Source: Methanomethylovorans sp041447285
GTDB lineage: Archaea; Halobacteriota; Methanosarcinia; Methanosarcinales; Methanosarcinaceae
DNA: 64,000 nucleotides
Direction of reading: 5' to 3'
Assembly: GCF_041447285.1 (NCBI RefSeq)
Contig: NZ_JBGMEB010000006.1
Span: 124,001-188,000, forward strand
The position numbers and the translations under genes were made by a program. The notes beneath the pieces were generated by a model. The model was not told where the DNA came from, made no database searches, and saw only the letters and a program-made list of their open reading frames with translations. How positions within the stretch are numbered: the stretch's first letter is position 1; every line of letters starts with the position of its first letter. Positions 52,838 to 62,485 of the stretch are shown here, piece after piece.

Positions 52838-53401
52838 ATGATGTCTGTACTTGATCTAATTAAGCTAGGGATGCGCAAAACTCTGGAAGAACTCTATATC
52901 TACACGTTCCTTTTTCTGGCGAATCTGCTTCCTGATATGAGTGTATGTTCTATTCTAAGGATTTTATTTCTCAAACCGATAGCAAGTGTTGGAAAGGGCA
53001 CACGTATCCGAAAGAACATTTATGTAAATTCATTCAGGAAACTTTCCATTGGGAAAAACTGTTTTATAAACCGTGGTGTACAGTTCGATTGTTCTGGCAG
53101 TGTTTCAATAGGAAATAACTGTTCCATCGGTTTTAATGCATTAATTACTACAAGTACTCATCTGGAAAAGGATCGTGTAGGTGAAGATGGCTGTACTTTC
53201 ATAGGCGAACCTGTAACTATTGGCAATGGTGTATGGGTCGGAGCTAATTCCACTATACTTCCAGGTACGGAAATAGGGGATAATTGCATCATAGCTGCAG
53301 GTGCTGTAGTTAAAGGCAAACTCGATCCTCATGGCGTGTATGCAGGTGTACCTGCAAAACGCATTCGAGATACGCAGGGTATTGCAGAAAAAAGGATTTG
53401 A
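52838..53401 (+). CDS. Left-handed beta-helix acyltransferase (LacA/WbbJ type)
   Basis: 187 residues. An N-terminal helical part (about 1-50) precedes hexapeptide repeats (IGKNCFINRGVQFD, IGNNCSIGFNALI), the catalytic-His segment TSTHLEKDR and the conserved end IGNGVWVGANSTILPG...IGDNCIIAAGAVV...VYAGVPAKRIR. Start set at the ATG pair following AAGGA, 17 nt after the flippase stop; the longer frame would overlap the flippase. O-acetylates a sugar or nucleotide sugar; substrate unknown. Confidence 0.85.
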   Translation: MMSVLDLIKLGMRKTLEELYIYTFLFLANLLPDMSVCSILRILFLKPIASVGKGTRIRKNIYVNSFRKLSIGKNCFINRGVQFDCSGSVSIGNNCSIGFNALITTSTHLEKDRVGEDGCTFIGEPVTIGNGVWVGANSTILPGTEIGDNCIIAAGAVVKGKLDPHGVYAGVPAKRIRDTQGIAEKRI

Positions 53402-53408
53402 TGGTCGA

Positions 53409-54968
53409 TCATTTTGCTTTTTCGACTTTCCAGACCATATTGTCCTTAGCTACAGATGTCAATTTATACTTTTTATTCTTTTTTAAATGTTGGAACAGTT
53501 CGGTAGCTTCTTTTGTAACATAAACAGGAACTCCATCGGATAGCATTTTATCTATAAGTGGCACGAGATCCCTCTCTATGTTTGCACCTGTATACCAATA
53601 TGCCATGTCAGGTTGTGCTCTGAGTTCTGCTTCTGTTCTATACACAGCTACCTGACGTTCCGTCATGAAAACCTTATCTAAAGCTCTGGTGAAAATAACA
53701 GCATTTTCAGGTGTAGTAGTAACTATTTGTCTGTTCAGGTCCCCCCACATATTTAACCTGTCTTTAGTTTTTATTAGATTATTATCGCTTTCAAATATCG
53801 TAGTAGTTGAGGTAAGCAATATCAGCAGTAAAAGCAAAGCGACGATTCGAGAATTGTTTTCTCTTTTCAAAAAACCTGTCAAAAATACAGCGGCAAATAT
53901 GCTCATTATTGCATAGTTTATCACAAAATAACGCGCCATGGAAGAATCAATCGAACCAGCCTCAAATCCCCAGGTCTCACCTCTAAAGCCATAAAGGCCA
54001 AAGAAAAGCAAGAATAGCCCAATAAAGAAAAGTGCAAAGAACCATTGCATTTTGTCCTTTGAAGAATATGCCGATATAACTCCAAAGCAGGCAAGAACAA
54101 ACAGCAGAGGTGGATAATCCACTATATACTTCACAAAAGAGTCTGCATAAACTCCCAGGTTGTTTATGAGATATTCAAGTTGGTATCCTATTCCTCCCCC
54201 ACCTGTATTGATATCTACAGTTTGTGCATTAAGGGAAGAATTAGATATTGACCACAGTATGCGCAGTATCAAGAAGATGCTCACGAATATGGTTATCTCT
54301 TTTAATTGTATCTTTCTGGTAAATCCCCATCTTGCTGCAATAAGTCCGATAAATATCGATCCAAATATTACTATCTCTGAGGTTCTGGTAAAAACAGCAT
54401 ACAGACAGAACAGACCAGCACATCCGATATAGACGTTCTTTCCGGTTTGAATGCCTTTGTGGAAACAATAAAGGGCAATGATCGAAAATGTCACTGCAGG
54501 AATATTGCTGTAATACATGTTGGAAAAGAATACATATGTAGGGTTAAGTCCCCAGATCAGTGCTGCAATGATTGCAGTTTTGTCATCAAATATGTTTCTG
54601 ACAAGCAGGTATAGGAACAGTACACCTACACATCCTGCCAGAGGCACTATGTAATCTAAAAGGCCATATAGCCTCGCGGTGGCCAGCAACATCTGAAAGC
54701 CTATGTATGGCCCTATGTAGTTGTTTCCTCCAATGTCTATCGAGTTTCTTGGCCTGAAATAACTGACATTATATTTCTCATTCATTTCAGAATGCCATAC
54801 CAAAGATGATTCTTCTACAATGGTCTTTGAAAAGATCAGAGGTAGATTCTCATCAGGGCTATCAGCTACCCTGTAGTTAACTTCATTGTTAACATATGTA
54901 TAGTAGTTGAAGAGCAATGCCAAAAGCAGGATCACTGCAATTGCTGATAGATTGCCTTTAAGCTTCAT
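53409..54968 (-). CDS. GT-C type integral membrane glycosyltransferase candidate
   Basis: 519 residues with about 11 membrane helices and a soluble C-terminal domain of roughly 110 residues. The first loop has RVADSPDENLPLIFSK, with acidic residues in the place used by GT-C transferases, and YIGPYIGFQMLLA before helix 2. Its start overlaps the epimerase-like gene by 4 nt, so both belong to one operon that ends tail to tail with the acetyltransferase gene. Sugar specificity unknown. Confidence 0.75.
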   Translation of the reverse strand: MKLKGNLSAIAVILLLALLFNYYTYVNNEVNYRVADSPDENLPLIFSKTIVEESSLVWHSEMNEKYNVSYFRPRNSIDIGGNNYIGPYIGFQMLLATARLYGLLDYIVPLAGCVGVLFLYLLVRNIFDDKTAIIAALIWGLNPTYVFFSNMYYSNIPAVTFSIIALYCFHKGIQTGKNVYIGCAGLFCLYAVFTRTSEIVIFGSIFIGLIAARWGFTRKIQLKEITIFVSIFLILRILWSISNSSLNAQTVDINTGGGGIGYQLEYLINNLGVYADSFVKYIVDYPPLLFVLACFGVISAYSSKDKMQWFFALFFIGLFLLFFGLYGFRGETWGFEAGSIDSSMARYFVINYAIMSIFAAVFLTGFLKRENNSRIVALLLLLILLTSTTTIFESDNNLIKTKDRLNMWGDLNRQIVTTTPENAVIFTRALDKVFMTERQVAVYRTEAELRAQPDMAYWYTGANIERDLVPLIDKMLSDGVPVYVTKEATELFQHLKKNKKYKLTSVAKDNMVWKVEKAK

Positions 54969-56068
54969 GAGTTCTTCAGGTGAGTCATTTTTTCGATTAG
55001 TATATCGACGATTTCCTTGGAAGGACTCTTGAGAGCGTTGATATCTACGTCAAATATATAGTTGTTATAGTTCTGCAGGAAATCATCTATGATGCCGGTA
55101 TCATATTTTGAAAGGCAGACATTAGGGTAGCCGTTCTGCTCCATGAATCCTCTCATCAAAAGGCAGGGTCTGCTAAGGAAGTAGGATTCCAATTGTGGTG
55201 CGCCGCCATCGTTTACTATATACTTGCTGTTCTTTATCAGATTGATATTAGTTACATAATCCTGGAGTGGTATCATCTGAAGGTTTTCATATCCCTTTAG
55301 TGTTTCAAGCATATTCGATTTCATAAGCTTGTTTTTTAAAGGCTCATGCATGATCATTAATACTCTTTCGTTTTTAGCGATCTTCTCCACTGTGGACATG
55401 ATAATATCCAATCTTTCTTTTGAATAGAGGTTCTCTACCCTGTGTACATTGACAAGCACATATCCGGGGTCAGGTTTGAAAGTGACCTTGTGGGAATTTG
55501 CTGTAGCGAAGCGTATTGCATCGATGACCGTATTATATCCCAGATTGACTATCTCTCCTTTTACTCCCTGTTTAATGACATTGTTATATGATTCTTCGGA
55601 AGAAGTAAAAAGGTAGTCAGCCATCCAGTCTATCATTCTTCTGGAAAGCTCTTCGGGAAAAGGATTGAATATATTGTGGGTCCTTTCTCCGGATTCGATA
55701 TGCGCAACCTTAGCCCGATGCAGTTTACTCAGAACTGCACCAAAAGAAGCAGGTATCGGGTCTCCGTGGATAAGGCAAATGTCATTCTTTTTCGGCAATC
55801 CATCCTGCGAAAAAGAGTTGAGTGTCACCTTTGATAGCCAGACAGCCATATCCAGTACATTAGCAACATCTTTGTTATTCTTGTTAAGCACAATATCAGG
55901 TTGTTTCAGGCCAAAAACACCTATAATATCATAAAGTATTTTTGTGTGTTGAGCCGCATTGATAAAATTATAGTTTATTCCTCTTCTATCCATTTCCAGC
56001 ATAATGGGAGCCATTTTTATAAGCTGTCCCTTTGTGCCTACCATAACGTGAAATCTACTCTCGTCCAT
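54965..56068 (-). CDS. UDP-N-acetylglucosamine 2-epimerase-like protein
   Basis: 367 residues, GT-B-like fold of the WecB/NeuC family. Recognisable are VMVGTKGQLIKMAPIM at the start, VAHIESGERT with PFPEELSRRMID (compare H-x-E-A-G-x-R-T and PFPEE-x-N-R in WecB), VNVHRVEN, and IVNDGGAPQLESYFLSRPCLLMR. Two sites differ from the usual: the final motif reads N-D-G-G rather than D-S-G-G, and G-x-R-T is G-E-R-T. It could act on a different UDP sugar, for example in making UDP-ManNAc derivatives. Upstream partner of the GT-C gene. Confidence 0.78.
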   Translation of the reverse strand: MDESRFHVMVGTKGQLIKMAPIMLEMDRRGINYNFINAAQHTKILYDIIGVFGLKQPDIVLNKNNKDVANVLDMAVWLSKVTLNSFSQDGLPKKNDICLIHGDPIPASFGAVLSKLHRAKVAHIESGERTHNIFNPFPEELSRRMIDWMADYLFTSSEESYNNVIKQGVKGEIVNLGYNTVIDAIRFATANSHKVTFKPDPGYVLVNVHRVENLYSKERLDIIMSTVEKIAKNERVLMIMHEPLKNKLMKSNMLETLKGYENLQMIPLQDYVTNINLIKNSKYIVNDGGAPQLESYFLSRPCLLMRGFMEQNGYPNVCLSKYDTGIIDDFLQNYNNYIFDVDINALKSPSKEIVDILIEKMTHLKNS

Positions 56069-56174
56069 ATTTTCACTTTTTCCTTTACAGGCACTTCCCT
56101 CAAAATGCCATGTAAATTTTAAGGATGGTGCACTTCCATCCTCTAAAACGGTATTATCTCAAAAGGAGAACTTG

Positions 56175-57152
56175 TTAGTGTTTCCTGTTCGCAGGTTCCA
56201 GTCTTTCCAGGTCAGCTTCCACCATCATTTTAATAAGTTCTTTAAAGTGTACTTTTGGTTCCCAGCCAAGTTCTCTCTTTGCCTTTGATGCATCTCCCAA
56301 TAATAATTCTACTTCTGCTGGCCTTACAAACTTGGGGTCGATCACTACATATTTCTTCCAGTCCAAACCAGCTATGGAGAATGCTTCTTGTACAAATTCT
56401 TCGACTGAATGGGTTTCACCGGTAGCTATAACATAGTCTCCGGGTTTATCCTGCTGAAGCATGCGCCACATGGCATCTACATAATCTCCGGCATATCCCC
56501 AATCTCTTTTTGCATCAAGGTTTCCCAGACGCAGTTCTGATTCCAGGCCATGGTATATTCGTGCAACACCATCGGTTATTTTCCTTGTCACGAATTCAAT
56601 ACCTCTGCGTGGGGATTCATGATTGAACAATATTCCATTGCTGATATGCATGTCATAGCTTTCTCTATAGTTCACGCATGTCCAGTATGCATATACTTTA
56701 GCTACTCCGTATGGACTTCTTGGATAGAATTTTGTGTTCTCAGTCTGCGGAGTTTCCTGTACCTTTCCGAACATTTCGCTGGATGATGCCTGGTAAACTC
56801 TTGCATGCGGTACCATATTTCTTACAGCTTCCAGCACTCTGACCATTCCTAATCCCGTCACGTCTCCTGTATGTACTGGCTGGTTCCATGAAGTCCCCAC
56901 AAAGGACTGAGCAGCGAGATTGTACACTTCGTCAGGCTGTGCTATACGCATTGCTTCGCTCAGGGAAGATTGGTCTGTAAGATCTCCCTGCAGTAATTCT
57001 ACGTTATTTATTATGTGGTCTATCCGGGAGGTGTTAGGAGTACTGAGTCTTCTCACAAGTCCATATACATTGTATCCTTTATTGTACAGTAACTCTGCAA
57101 GATAAGATCCATCCTGTCCAGTAATTCCGGTTATTAGTGCATTCTTTGCCAT
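56175..57152 (-). CDS. gmd: GDP-mannose 4,6-dehydratase
   Basis: Short-chain dehydrogenase family enzyme converting GDP-mannose to GDP-4-keto-6-deoxymannose, first step to GDP-fucose, rhamnose or perosamine. 325 residues, start at the ATG 8 nt after GGAG. NAD(P) site GITGQDGSYLAELL (8-21), catalytic triad with SSSEMFG and YGVAKVYAYW (Y-x3-K), and the typical FNHESPRRG and LGNLDAKRDWGYAGDYV. All catalytic residues present. No epimerase/reductase follows, so the end product is open. Confidence 0.95.
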   Translation of the reverse strand: MAKNALITGITGQDGSYLAELLYNKGYNVYGLVRRLSTPNTSRIDHIINNVELLQGDLTDQSSLSEAMRIAQPDEVYNLAAQSFVGTSWNQPVHTGDVTGLGMVRVLEAVRNMVPHARVYQASSSEMFGKVQETPQTENTKFYPRSPYGVAKVYAYWTCVNYRESYDMHISNGILFNHESPRRGIEFVTRKITDGVARIYHGLESELRLGNLDAKRDWGYAGDYVDAMWRMLQQDKPGDYVIATGETHSVEEFVQEAFSIAGLDWKKYVVIDPKFVRPAEVELLLGDASKAKRELGWEPKVHFKELIKMMVEADLERLEPANRKH

Positions 57153-57324
57153 GATCATAGCTCCATATCAGAAAAGATGTAAAATGTAAGAACTATCTCT
57201 TCATCCCTCAAATTCTACATTTCTAAATTAGAATAAACTTATTTAAAGCTTGGTATTATTATAAAAGACTATCACTTTCACTATCCTTGCATTAACATAA
57301 ATAGTAGGGAATTCCTCCTCATCT

Positions 57325-58563
57325 ATGATGTCTGAGAATCAAATGGGTATATATAGTGTTTCAGTACTCAATGAAACCATCAGATCTCTACTTGTTAATG
57401 ATCCCAGGCTGCGGGAAGTATGGGTGCGTGGAGAGATCTCTAATCTTAAAAAACATAGCTCAGGCCATTATTATTTTACTTTGAAGGACCGTGGAAGCCA
57501 GATAAGCTGTGTTAGTTTCAGGCAGACAAACCGTGGCCTGAAGTTCGATCCAGAGGACTCAATGGCAGTTATTGTGTATGGTTCTGTGGATGTTTACACA
57601 GTCAGGGGTCAATATCAGCTTAAAGTAATGGATATGCGCCCGGATGGTATCGGTGAGATGTTCAAGGCATTTGAACGGCTTAAGAAAAAACTGGAAGCTG
57701 AAGGTCTCTTTGAACAAAGCCGCAAGAGGCCTATACATCGATTTCCTGCAAAGATAGGCATCTCCACATCTCCCACAGGTGCTGCAGTTCATGATATTAT
57801 CAATGTACTAAGCCGAAGATATCCGGTAAATGTGCTCTTAGCTCCATGTTTAGTGCAGGGGGATGCAGCTGCACAAAGCATTGCAGATTCCATAGAGCTT
57901 CTCAACAGAACAGATGCAGATGTTATAATAGTTGGCAGGGGTGGCGGTTCACTGGAAGATCTGTGGCCTTTCAATGAAGAAGTTGTAGCAAGAGCCATTT
58001 TCAACTCCAGGATTCCAATAGTTTCTGCTGTAGGCCATGAAACGGATTATACGATCGCTGATTTTACAGCCGATCTTAGGGCACCTACCCCATCTGCTGC
58101 AGCAGAACTCGTGGTTCCTGACAGAATAGAATTAAAGCGTTTTATGGAATCAATGTTCCAGAGACTTGAATATGCAATGGATCATAAGATCATGGACCTT
58201 AATGTCAGGCTTGATCGTGCCTCTGAGTCCATGAGATCAGAAAAGCTTCAGGAAATGATCGACCAGCGCTATCAACGAATTGATGAGCTGGTTACAGCCA
58301 TGGAAAAAGATGTTAAATATGACCTTGGATCCAAAGAAATGTTACTTAAAGCTCTGGCTGGCCGTATGAATGCTGTAAATCCTCTGAATACTCTTGCAAG
58401 AGGATACTGTATAGCGATGTCCGATAATTTTGTTGTAAAAAGTGTCAATGATGTAAAAGTAGGTTCCAGGCTTGACTTAAGGGTCACTGATGGCAATGTA
58501 ATATGTGATGTTATGGAAATGGTCGGGATAGAAAATGGTAAGCAGGAAGAAGAAGGTCAGTGA
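57325..58563 (+). CDS. xseA: Exodeoxyribonuclease VII large subunit
   Basis: Single-strand-specific exonuclease, catalytic subunit, 412 residues. N-terminal OB domain (about 8-105, VWVRGEISNLKKHSSGHYYFTLKDRG), catalytic region with GISTSPTGAAVHDI (about 152-165), IVGRGGGSLEDLWPFN and SAVGHETDYTIADF, and a coiled-coil C-terminus. Overlaps xseB by 29 nt. Exonuclease VII is mainly bacterial, so its presence points to old acquisition by this methanogen lineage. Confidence 0.96.
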   Translation: MMSENQMGIYSVSVLNETIRSLLVNDPRLREVWVRGEISNLKKHSSGHYYFTLKDRGSQISCVSFRQTNRGLKFDPEDSMAVIVYGSVDVYTVRGQYQLKVMDMRPDGIGEMFKAFERLKKKLEAEGLFEQSRKRPIHRFPAKIGISTSPTGAAVHDIINVLSRRYPVNVLLAPCLVQGDAAAQSIADSIELLNRTDADVIIVGRGGGSLEDLWPFNEEVVARAIFNSRIPIVSAVGHETDYTIADFTADLRAPTPSAAAELVVPDRIELKRFMESMFQRLEYAMDHKIMDLNVRLDRASESMRSEKLQEMIDQRYQRIDELVTAMEKDVKYDLGSKEMLLKALAGRMNAVNPLNTLARGYCIAMSDNFVVKSVNDVKVGSRLDLRVTDGNVICDVMEMVGIENGKQEEEGQ

Positions 58564-58810
58564 AGTATCTAATGAAGAAGATGCAGTTGAAAATCTGAGT
58601 TTTGAAAATGCACTTGAAAAGCTGGAAGGGCTTGTAGGGAAGCTGGAAAAGGGGAATCTTACTCTTGATGAAAGTCTTGAGACCTTTGAGCAGGGAATGA
58701 AGTTTGCACGTGTCTGCAGCCAGAAATTATCCAAGGCAGAGAGCAGAATAGAACAATTGGTTCTGGAAAATGGAGAACTTAGGGCAAAGCCTTTCAGTGA
58801 AGGCCAGTAA
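58535..58810 (+). CDS. xseB: Exodeoxyribonuclease VII small subunit
   Basis: 91 residues. LSFENALEKLEGLVGKLEKGNLTLDESLETFEQG is diagnostic for XseB, followed by an amphipathic helix. The small subunits wrap the coiled coil of XseA. Start inside the end of xseA (29-nt overlap), expected for coupled translation in a fixed subunit ratio. Confidence 0.95.
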   Translation: MVSRKKKVSEVSNEEDAVENLSFENALEKLEGLVGKLEKGNLTLDESLETFEQGMKFARVCSQKLSKAESRIEQLVLENGELRAKPFSEGQ

Positions 58811-58843
58811 TTGCCCATTGGAATAACGAATAAAATCTGATTT

Positions 58844-59902
58844 TCATTCCTCTTCAAAGTATCTCCTTGCAAGCAAGATCGCACTTGATACTATTAGTAT
58901 TACCAGGAATGCTGCAATTATGGCGCTCTCAGCTGTGAAATCCTGCCACGAGTGCACTGAGGCCCACATACCGCTTCTGGTAACAAAGGTGGCGAACACA
59001 ACCGTTAGAAAAGATACTATTGCAAGCAAGGGTGCTATAAAACCATACTCTCCGTGTCTGTAACGTAATTGTGCATGCAGATATGCTGTTGCTGTAATCC
59101 AGGGTATAAGTGATGACGTTTCAACCGGATCCCAACTCCAGAACCAGGCTCCCCATCCTAGAACTTCATAGGCCCAGAAACCTCCAAGCCCTATGCCCAA
59201 TGTGAGGAATAGCCAGGCAATTCTCATCCAGTTGGTAGAGATGGATTCCCATCTTTTGTCATGTGTAAGTAAGTTGCCCATTGCGGCTGCAAAAGGTATT
59301 GTGAAAGCAGCATATCCAAGGAACAGCATGGGTGGATGTATTGCCATCCAGGGATTACGCAAAAGTGGATTCATCCCTTGGCCATAAGGAACGTCATACA
59401 TCTGCACAAAGGGGTTCCAGTTCGTAATATCAACAGTGCCTCCGGAAAGCACATGATATGCCGAGAATGGATTCTTTAACACCAGCAATCCCAGGAATAC
59501 ACACACTACAGACAGGGATATAAGGCGTGTCACTCGCATCAATGTGGTACCGGAAAGCCTTCCTTCATCTGTACGCTCTACTATTTTCAGCATTATCAGT
59601 ATGGATATTGCCCATAATAGCAGTGATCCTTCCTGTCCTGCCCATAAAGCAGCTAGCCTGTAAAACCACTCAAGGTCAGTACTAGAGTGCTCATATACGT
59701 ATGAATAAGAGGCATTGACAGTGTATAGGTGGTACATCAACAGCAGCATTGAAAGCCCTGTTAGCGCCAAACATGACATTTCAAGCTTAAGTGAGAGAGT
59801 TGTTACAGAGTTGCTTCTCTTTCGATATTCTGCATACTCGAAAAAAACAGCACCTATTCCGGTCACAAGGGAAAACCAGATCAGGATCATTCCAAGATTC
59901 AT
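58844..59902 (-). CDS. ccmF: CcmF-like cytochrome c assembly protein, haem-handling (N-terminal) part
   Basis: 352 residues, about 9-10 membrane helices. The tryptophan-rich haem motif reads WGAWFWSWDPVETSSLIPW (about 224-242), with ALWAGQEGSLLLWAI upstream and FVTRSGMWASVHSW downstream, all typical of CcmF. Bacterial CcmF is about 650 residues; here the C-terminal half is encoded by the preceding gene. Such splitting is known in archaea and plants. The 4-nt overlap with its partner shows co-translation. Serves haem attachment to c-type cytochromes at the outer face of the membrane. Confidence 0.88.
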   Translation of the reverse strand: MNLGMILIWFSLVTGIGAVFFEYAEYRKRSNSVTTLSLKLEMSCLALTGLSMLLLMYHLYTVNASYSYVYEHSSTDLEWFYRLAALWAGQEGSLLLWAISILIMLKIVERTDEGRLSGTTLMRVTRLISLSVVCVFLGLLVLKNPFSAYHVLSGGTVDITNWNPFVQMYDVPYGQGMNPLLRNPWMAIHPPMLFLGYAAFTIPFAAAMGNLLTHDKRWESISTNWMRIAWLFLTLGIGLGGFWAYEVLGWGAWFWSWDPVETSSLIPWITATAYLHAQLRYRHGEYGFIAPLLAIVSFLTVVFATFVTRSGMWASVHSWQDFTAESAIIAAFLVILIVSSAILLARRYFEEE

Positions 59903-60939
59903 ACTTTTCCTCCTCTGTTCTTCCCGGATCTCAGATTTCTGATCTCCTGCTCCAATAGCCTTTCGTATTTCTTTTCAAAGAGAACCAGGTCCTTCTCTCT
60001 ACCCAAAGACTGCGTTTTTCCGTTCTTTTGAGAGGGATTGCGATGCTCTACTATAAGCAGCGCAATGATGCCCAGAGCCATCATATATATGCCTCCCCAT
60101 AACATGTTTATGAAAGGAACAACTCGCACATACATGTCAACTTTTCCGTTTTGTTCATCAAGAGCTCTGGGTGCAACGAACAGTTCTTCTGTAAGTCCTC
60201 TGTGGATATATGTCGTAGTGTATGTCTGACCCCATTTGAAATCAGTGATATATTCCACACTACCGCTTCTGGCATATCTGTTTTGATCATATATGTCAAA
60301 ATCTATACGAGTGATGTAGGAAGATGCCTGATGGTCCTGGTAAGGCTCTCCTTCATACCTTGACGCTATTGAAGTGATCTTCAGATCATAGTCCTGTAAA
60401 CTGTCAGTTCCCATTTTACCTGTCTCATACACTGCCGAATCTTCTATTTTCATATTGGAACTCAGCACTATTCCAAACAGGATGAATAATATTCCAAGAT
60501 GTATCAGATGAGCAGAAAGACCTCTGTATTTTCCATATCCTTTCTTATTACGGGCGGTGAGCCACATTTTATAGGCTGTGGCTATCAAAGCCGGTATTAC
60601 AAGTGCCACAGTTACATCAACTGCTATATTTGAAAATGGAGATATGATAACAACTAATGCTATCAGTACTAAAAAAGAAGCAGTTGCTACCAGTGCCTTG
60701 CGGGGTGTAACTGAACTGACCAGTAAGCAGATTGTAAGTAATATTACCAGTAATATGGTAGGGAGGGCAGTTCTGGGGTTAAAGTAATCAGAGCCTAGGG
60801 CAAGCTCTGTGCCATTGAGGATCTTGGCAAGAAGAGGTGTTACCATGCCGGTCATAATTACCATTGCAAGCAGAATGAATGCTATTACAGCGGCAAATAT
60901 AGTGTTTTTAGTCGTAAGAATACTCTCTTCTTTTGTCAT
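59899..60939 (-). CDS. CcmF-like cytochrome c assembly protein, C-terminal part
   Basis: 346 residues. Several membrane helices at the start, then GLSAHLIHLGILFILFGIVLSS (about 145-166), corresponding to the conserved histidine-bearing helix of CcmF C-terminal halves, an extracellular beta domain, and FINMLWGGIYMMALG near residue 290, like the P-x-x-x-W-G-G end helix of CcmF. Start at the ATG with GAGGA 7 nt upstream. Gene order is reversed relative to the bacterial protein: the C-terminal piece comes first. No ccmABCE genes are visible in the window. Confidence 0.8.
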   Translation of the reverse strand: MTKEESILTTKNTIFAAVIAFILLAMVIMTGMVTPLLAKILNGTELALGSDYFNPRTALPTILLVILLTICLLVSSVTPRKALVATASFLVLIALVVIISPFSNIAVDVTVALVIPALIATAYKMWLTARNKKGYGKYRGLSAHLIHLGILFILFGIVLSSNMKIEDSAVYETGKMGTDSLQDYDLKITSIASRYEGEPYQDHQASSYITRIDFDIYDQNRYARSGSVEYITDFKWGQTYTTTYIHRGLTEELFVAPRALDEQNGKVDMYVRVVPFINMLWGGIYMMALGIIALLIVEHRNPSQKNGKTQSLGREKDLVLFEKKYERLLEQEIRNLRSGKNRGGKV

Positions 60940-61192
60940 CGCTGATCCTCGCTGTAAATCTGCATGTATCCTCACTTATATATAGTATATTGGCTACGTA
61001 TAGGATGTTGCATCAAGCTGGCATTATGTCATGATTGCACTTTCCTATAGACGCATTGAATTATATACTTCCAATGCCACACTTCCGGTATCTTAAATAC
61101 GGATAAATGCGGATGGCATACATCTCTGAGGAACTAAAAACTATAAATGAGTTGGTAGTACGATAGAAACACTGATCCTAGCTATCTGGCTT

Positions 61193-61720
61193 ATGTTGCC
61201 TGCTTATATTCCCAATTCAATGGCTGCAGTTTTTGGCGGCGGTCGTCCCATTGATGGCGGCAGAGTCCTGAAAGACGGCAGAAGAATCTTAGGAGATGGC
61301 AAGACCTACAGAGGTCTGTTTGCCGGTATAGCATGCGGTGTGCTTTTGGGTTTACTACAGATGGCCTTGCTGGCTCCGATGTCGGAGGTTTTGCATATTT
61401 CCTTACCTTCCTTTTCAGATAGTGGTTCTCAAACTATGGTAGTTCTTTTGTCCCTTGCTTCTGGTTCTCTTTTTGGCGATATGTTCAAGAGTTTCTTTAA
61501 GCGTAGGCTTGGAATGAAAAGAGGTGCTTCATTACCACTTGTGGACCAGCTTGACTTTGTATTAGGTGCGTGGGTATTTACATATCTCTCCTCTCCAGGG
61601 TGGTTCACAATGCATTTTACCCGCAATGTTATGATAGCTGTGGTAATTGTCACTCCACTGCTCCATCTTACAACAAATATTATAGGTTATCTAATAGGGG
61701 TAAAAAAAGAACCTTGGTAA
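61193..61720 (+). CDS. carS: CDP-archaeol synthase
   Basis: Integral membrane enzyme activating unsaturated archaeol (DGGGP) with CTP, committed step to polar archaeal lipids. Family motifs MLPAYIPNSMAAVFGGGRPIDGG, KDGRRILGDGKTYRG and GSLFGDMFKSFFKRRLGMKRG, plus DQLDFVLGAW, are all present; about five membrane helices. The family normally has the first helix before MLPAYIPN: in-frame upstream codons here give IETLILAIWL back to a TGA, but contain no ATG, GTG or TTG. The real start is probably about 10-15 codons upstream at a rarer codon. Confidence 0.93.
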   Translation: MLPAYIPNSMAAVFGGGRPIDGGRVLKDGRRILGDGKTYRGLFAGIACGVLLGLLQMALLAPMSEVLHISLPSFSDSGSQTMVVLLSLASGSLFGDMFKSFFKRRLGMKRGASLPLVDQLDFVLGAWVFTYLSSPGWFTMHFTRNVMIAVVIVTPLLHLTTNIIGYLIGVKKEPW

Positions 61721-61754
61721 AATTCACATATATTATTGGTCTTGGTGATCTTTT

Positions 61755-62294
61755 ATGACTATAGAAAATGATACAAAATCCCTCCTTATATCAGCTCTTA
61801 AGAAATGCGGAGCTGTGAAGTTTGGTGACTTTACTCTTGCTTCAGGAAAGAAGAGCAAATATTATGTCGATATAAAAAAGGCCAGTACAGATCCGGTGAC
61901 CCTTACTGTAATAGCAGAACAGGCCGCTTCTTTAGTACTTAACGAAAAAGTGGATATTGTAGGCGGTGTAGCTTTAGGTGGTGTTCCCCTTGCTACGGCA
62001 GTTTCTCTTAAATCAGGTTTACCACTTTTGATTGTCCGTAAGGAAGAAAAAGGATACGGGACCGGAGGGCGTTTCATCGGCGACCTCAAAGCAGGCTCTC
62101 GTGTGGTATTAATAGAGGATGTAACTACAAGCGGCGGGTCAGTAAAGGATGCTATAGCTGCTATTCGTGGGGCCGGAGGCTTTGTGGATGCTGTCATTAC
62201 TGTAGTGGACCGTGAAGAAGGTGCAAAGCAGAGTCTTTCAGCAATAGGAGTGAAGCTCATTCCTCTTGTGGGTGCCAGCGATCTTATTCAATGA
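61755..62294 (+). CDS. pyrE: Orotate phosphoribosyltransferase
   Basis: Converts orotate and PRPP to orotidine 5'-phosphate in pyrimidine synthesis. 179 residues, standard archaeal length. PRPP-binding loop RVVLIEDVTTSGGSV (about 115-129), flexible loop KEEKGYGTGGRFIG and the start FTLASGKKSKYYVDIKKA are typical. GGTGAT precedes the ATG. 34 nt after carS, same strand, so possibly co-transcribed. Confidence 0.96.
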   Translation: MTIENDTKSLLISALKKCGAVKFGDFTLASGKKSKYYVDIKKASTDPVTLTVIAEQAASLVLNEKVDIVGGVALGGVPLATAVSLKSGLPLLIVRKEEKGYGTGGRFIGDLKAGSRVVLIEDVTTSGGSVKDAIAAIRGAGGFVDAVITVVDREEGAKQSLSAIGVKLIPLVGASDLIQ

Positions 62295-62485
62295 AACGTA
62301 GAACAAATAAGTAAATTATTTATCTGAATATGAGAAACAATCCGTAGTATTTAGTGCCATCTATCTTAACTATGGTATAATCTAATGCTGAGTAGATATC
62401 ATTTATGTTCAATGTGAAGATCAGGTAATAATTGGAGAATATCACTTCAATATCTAAAAGAATTTTTAATTGGTGAGGTTTGTAA

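Noticed and set aside
57325..58810. xseAB as recent transfer from bacteria
   Set aside because: Exonuclease VII is mainly bacterial, but base composition looks like the neighbours and the genes sit among core genes; recent transfer is not supported.
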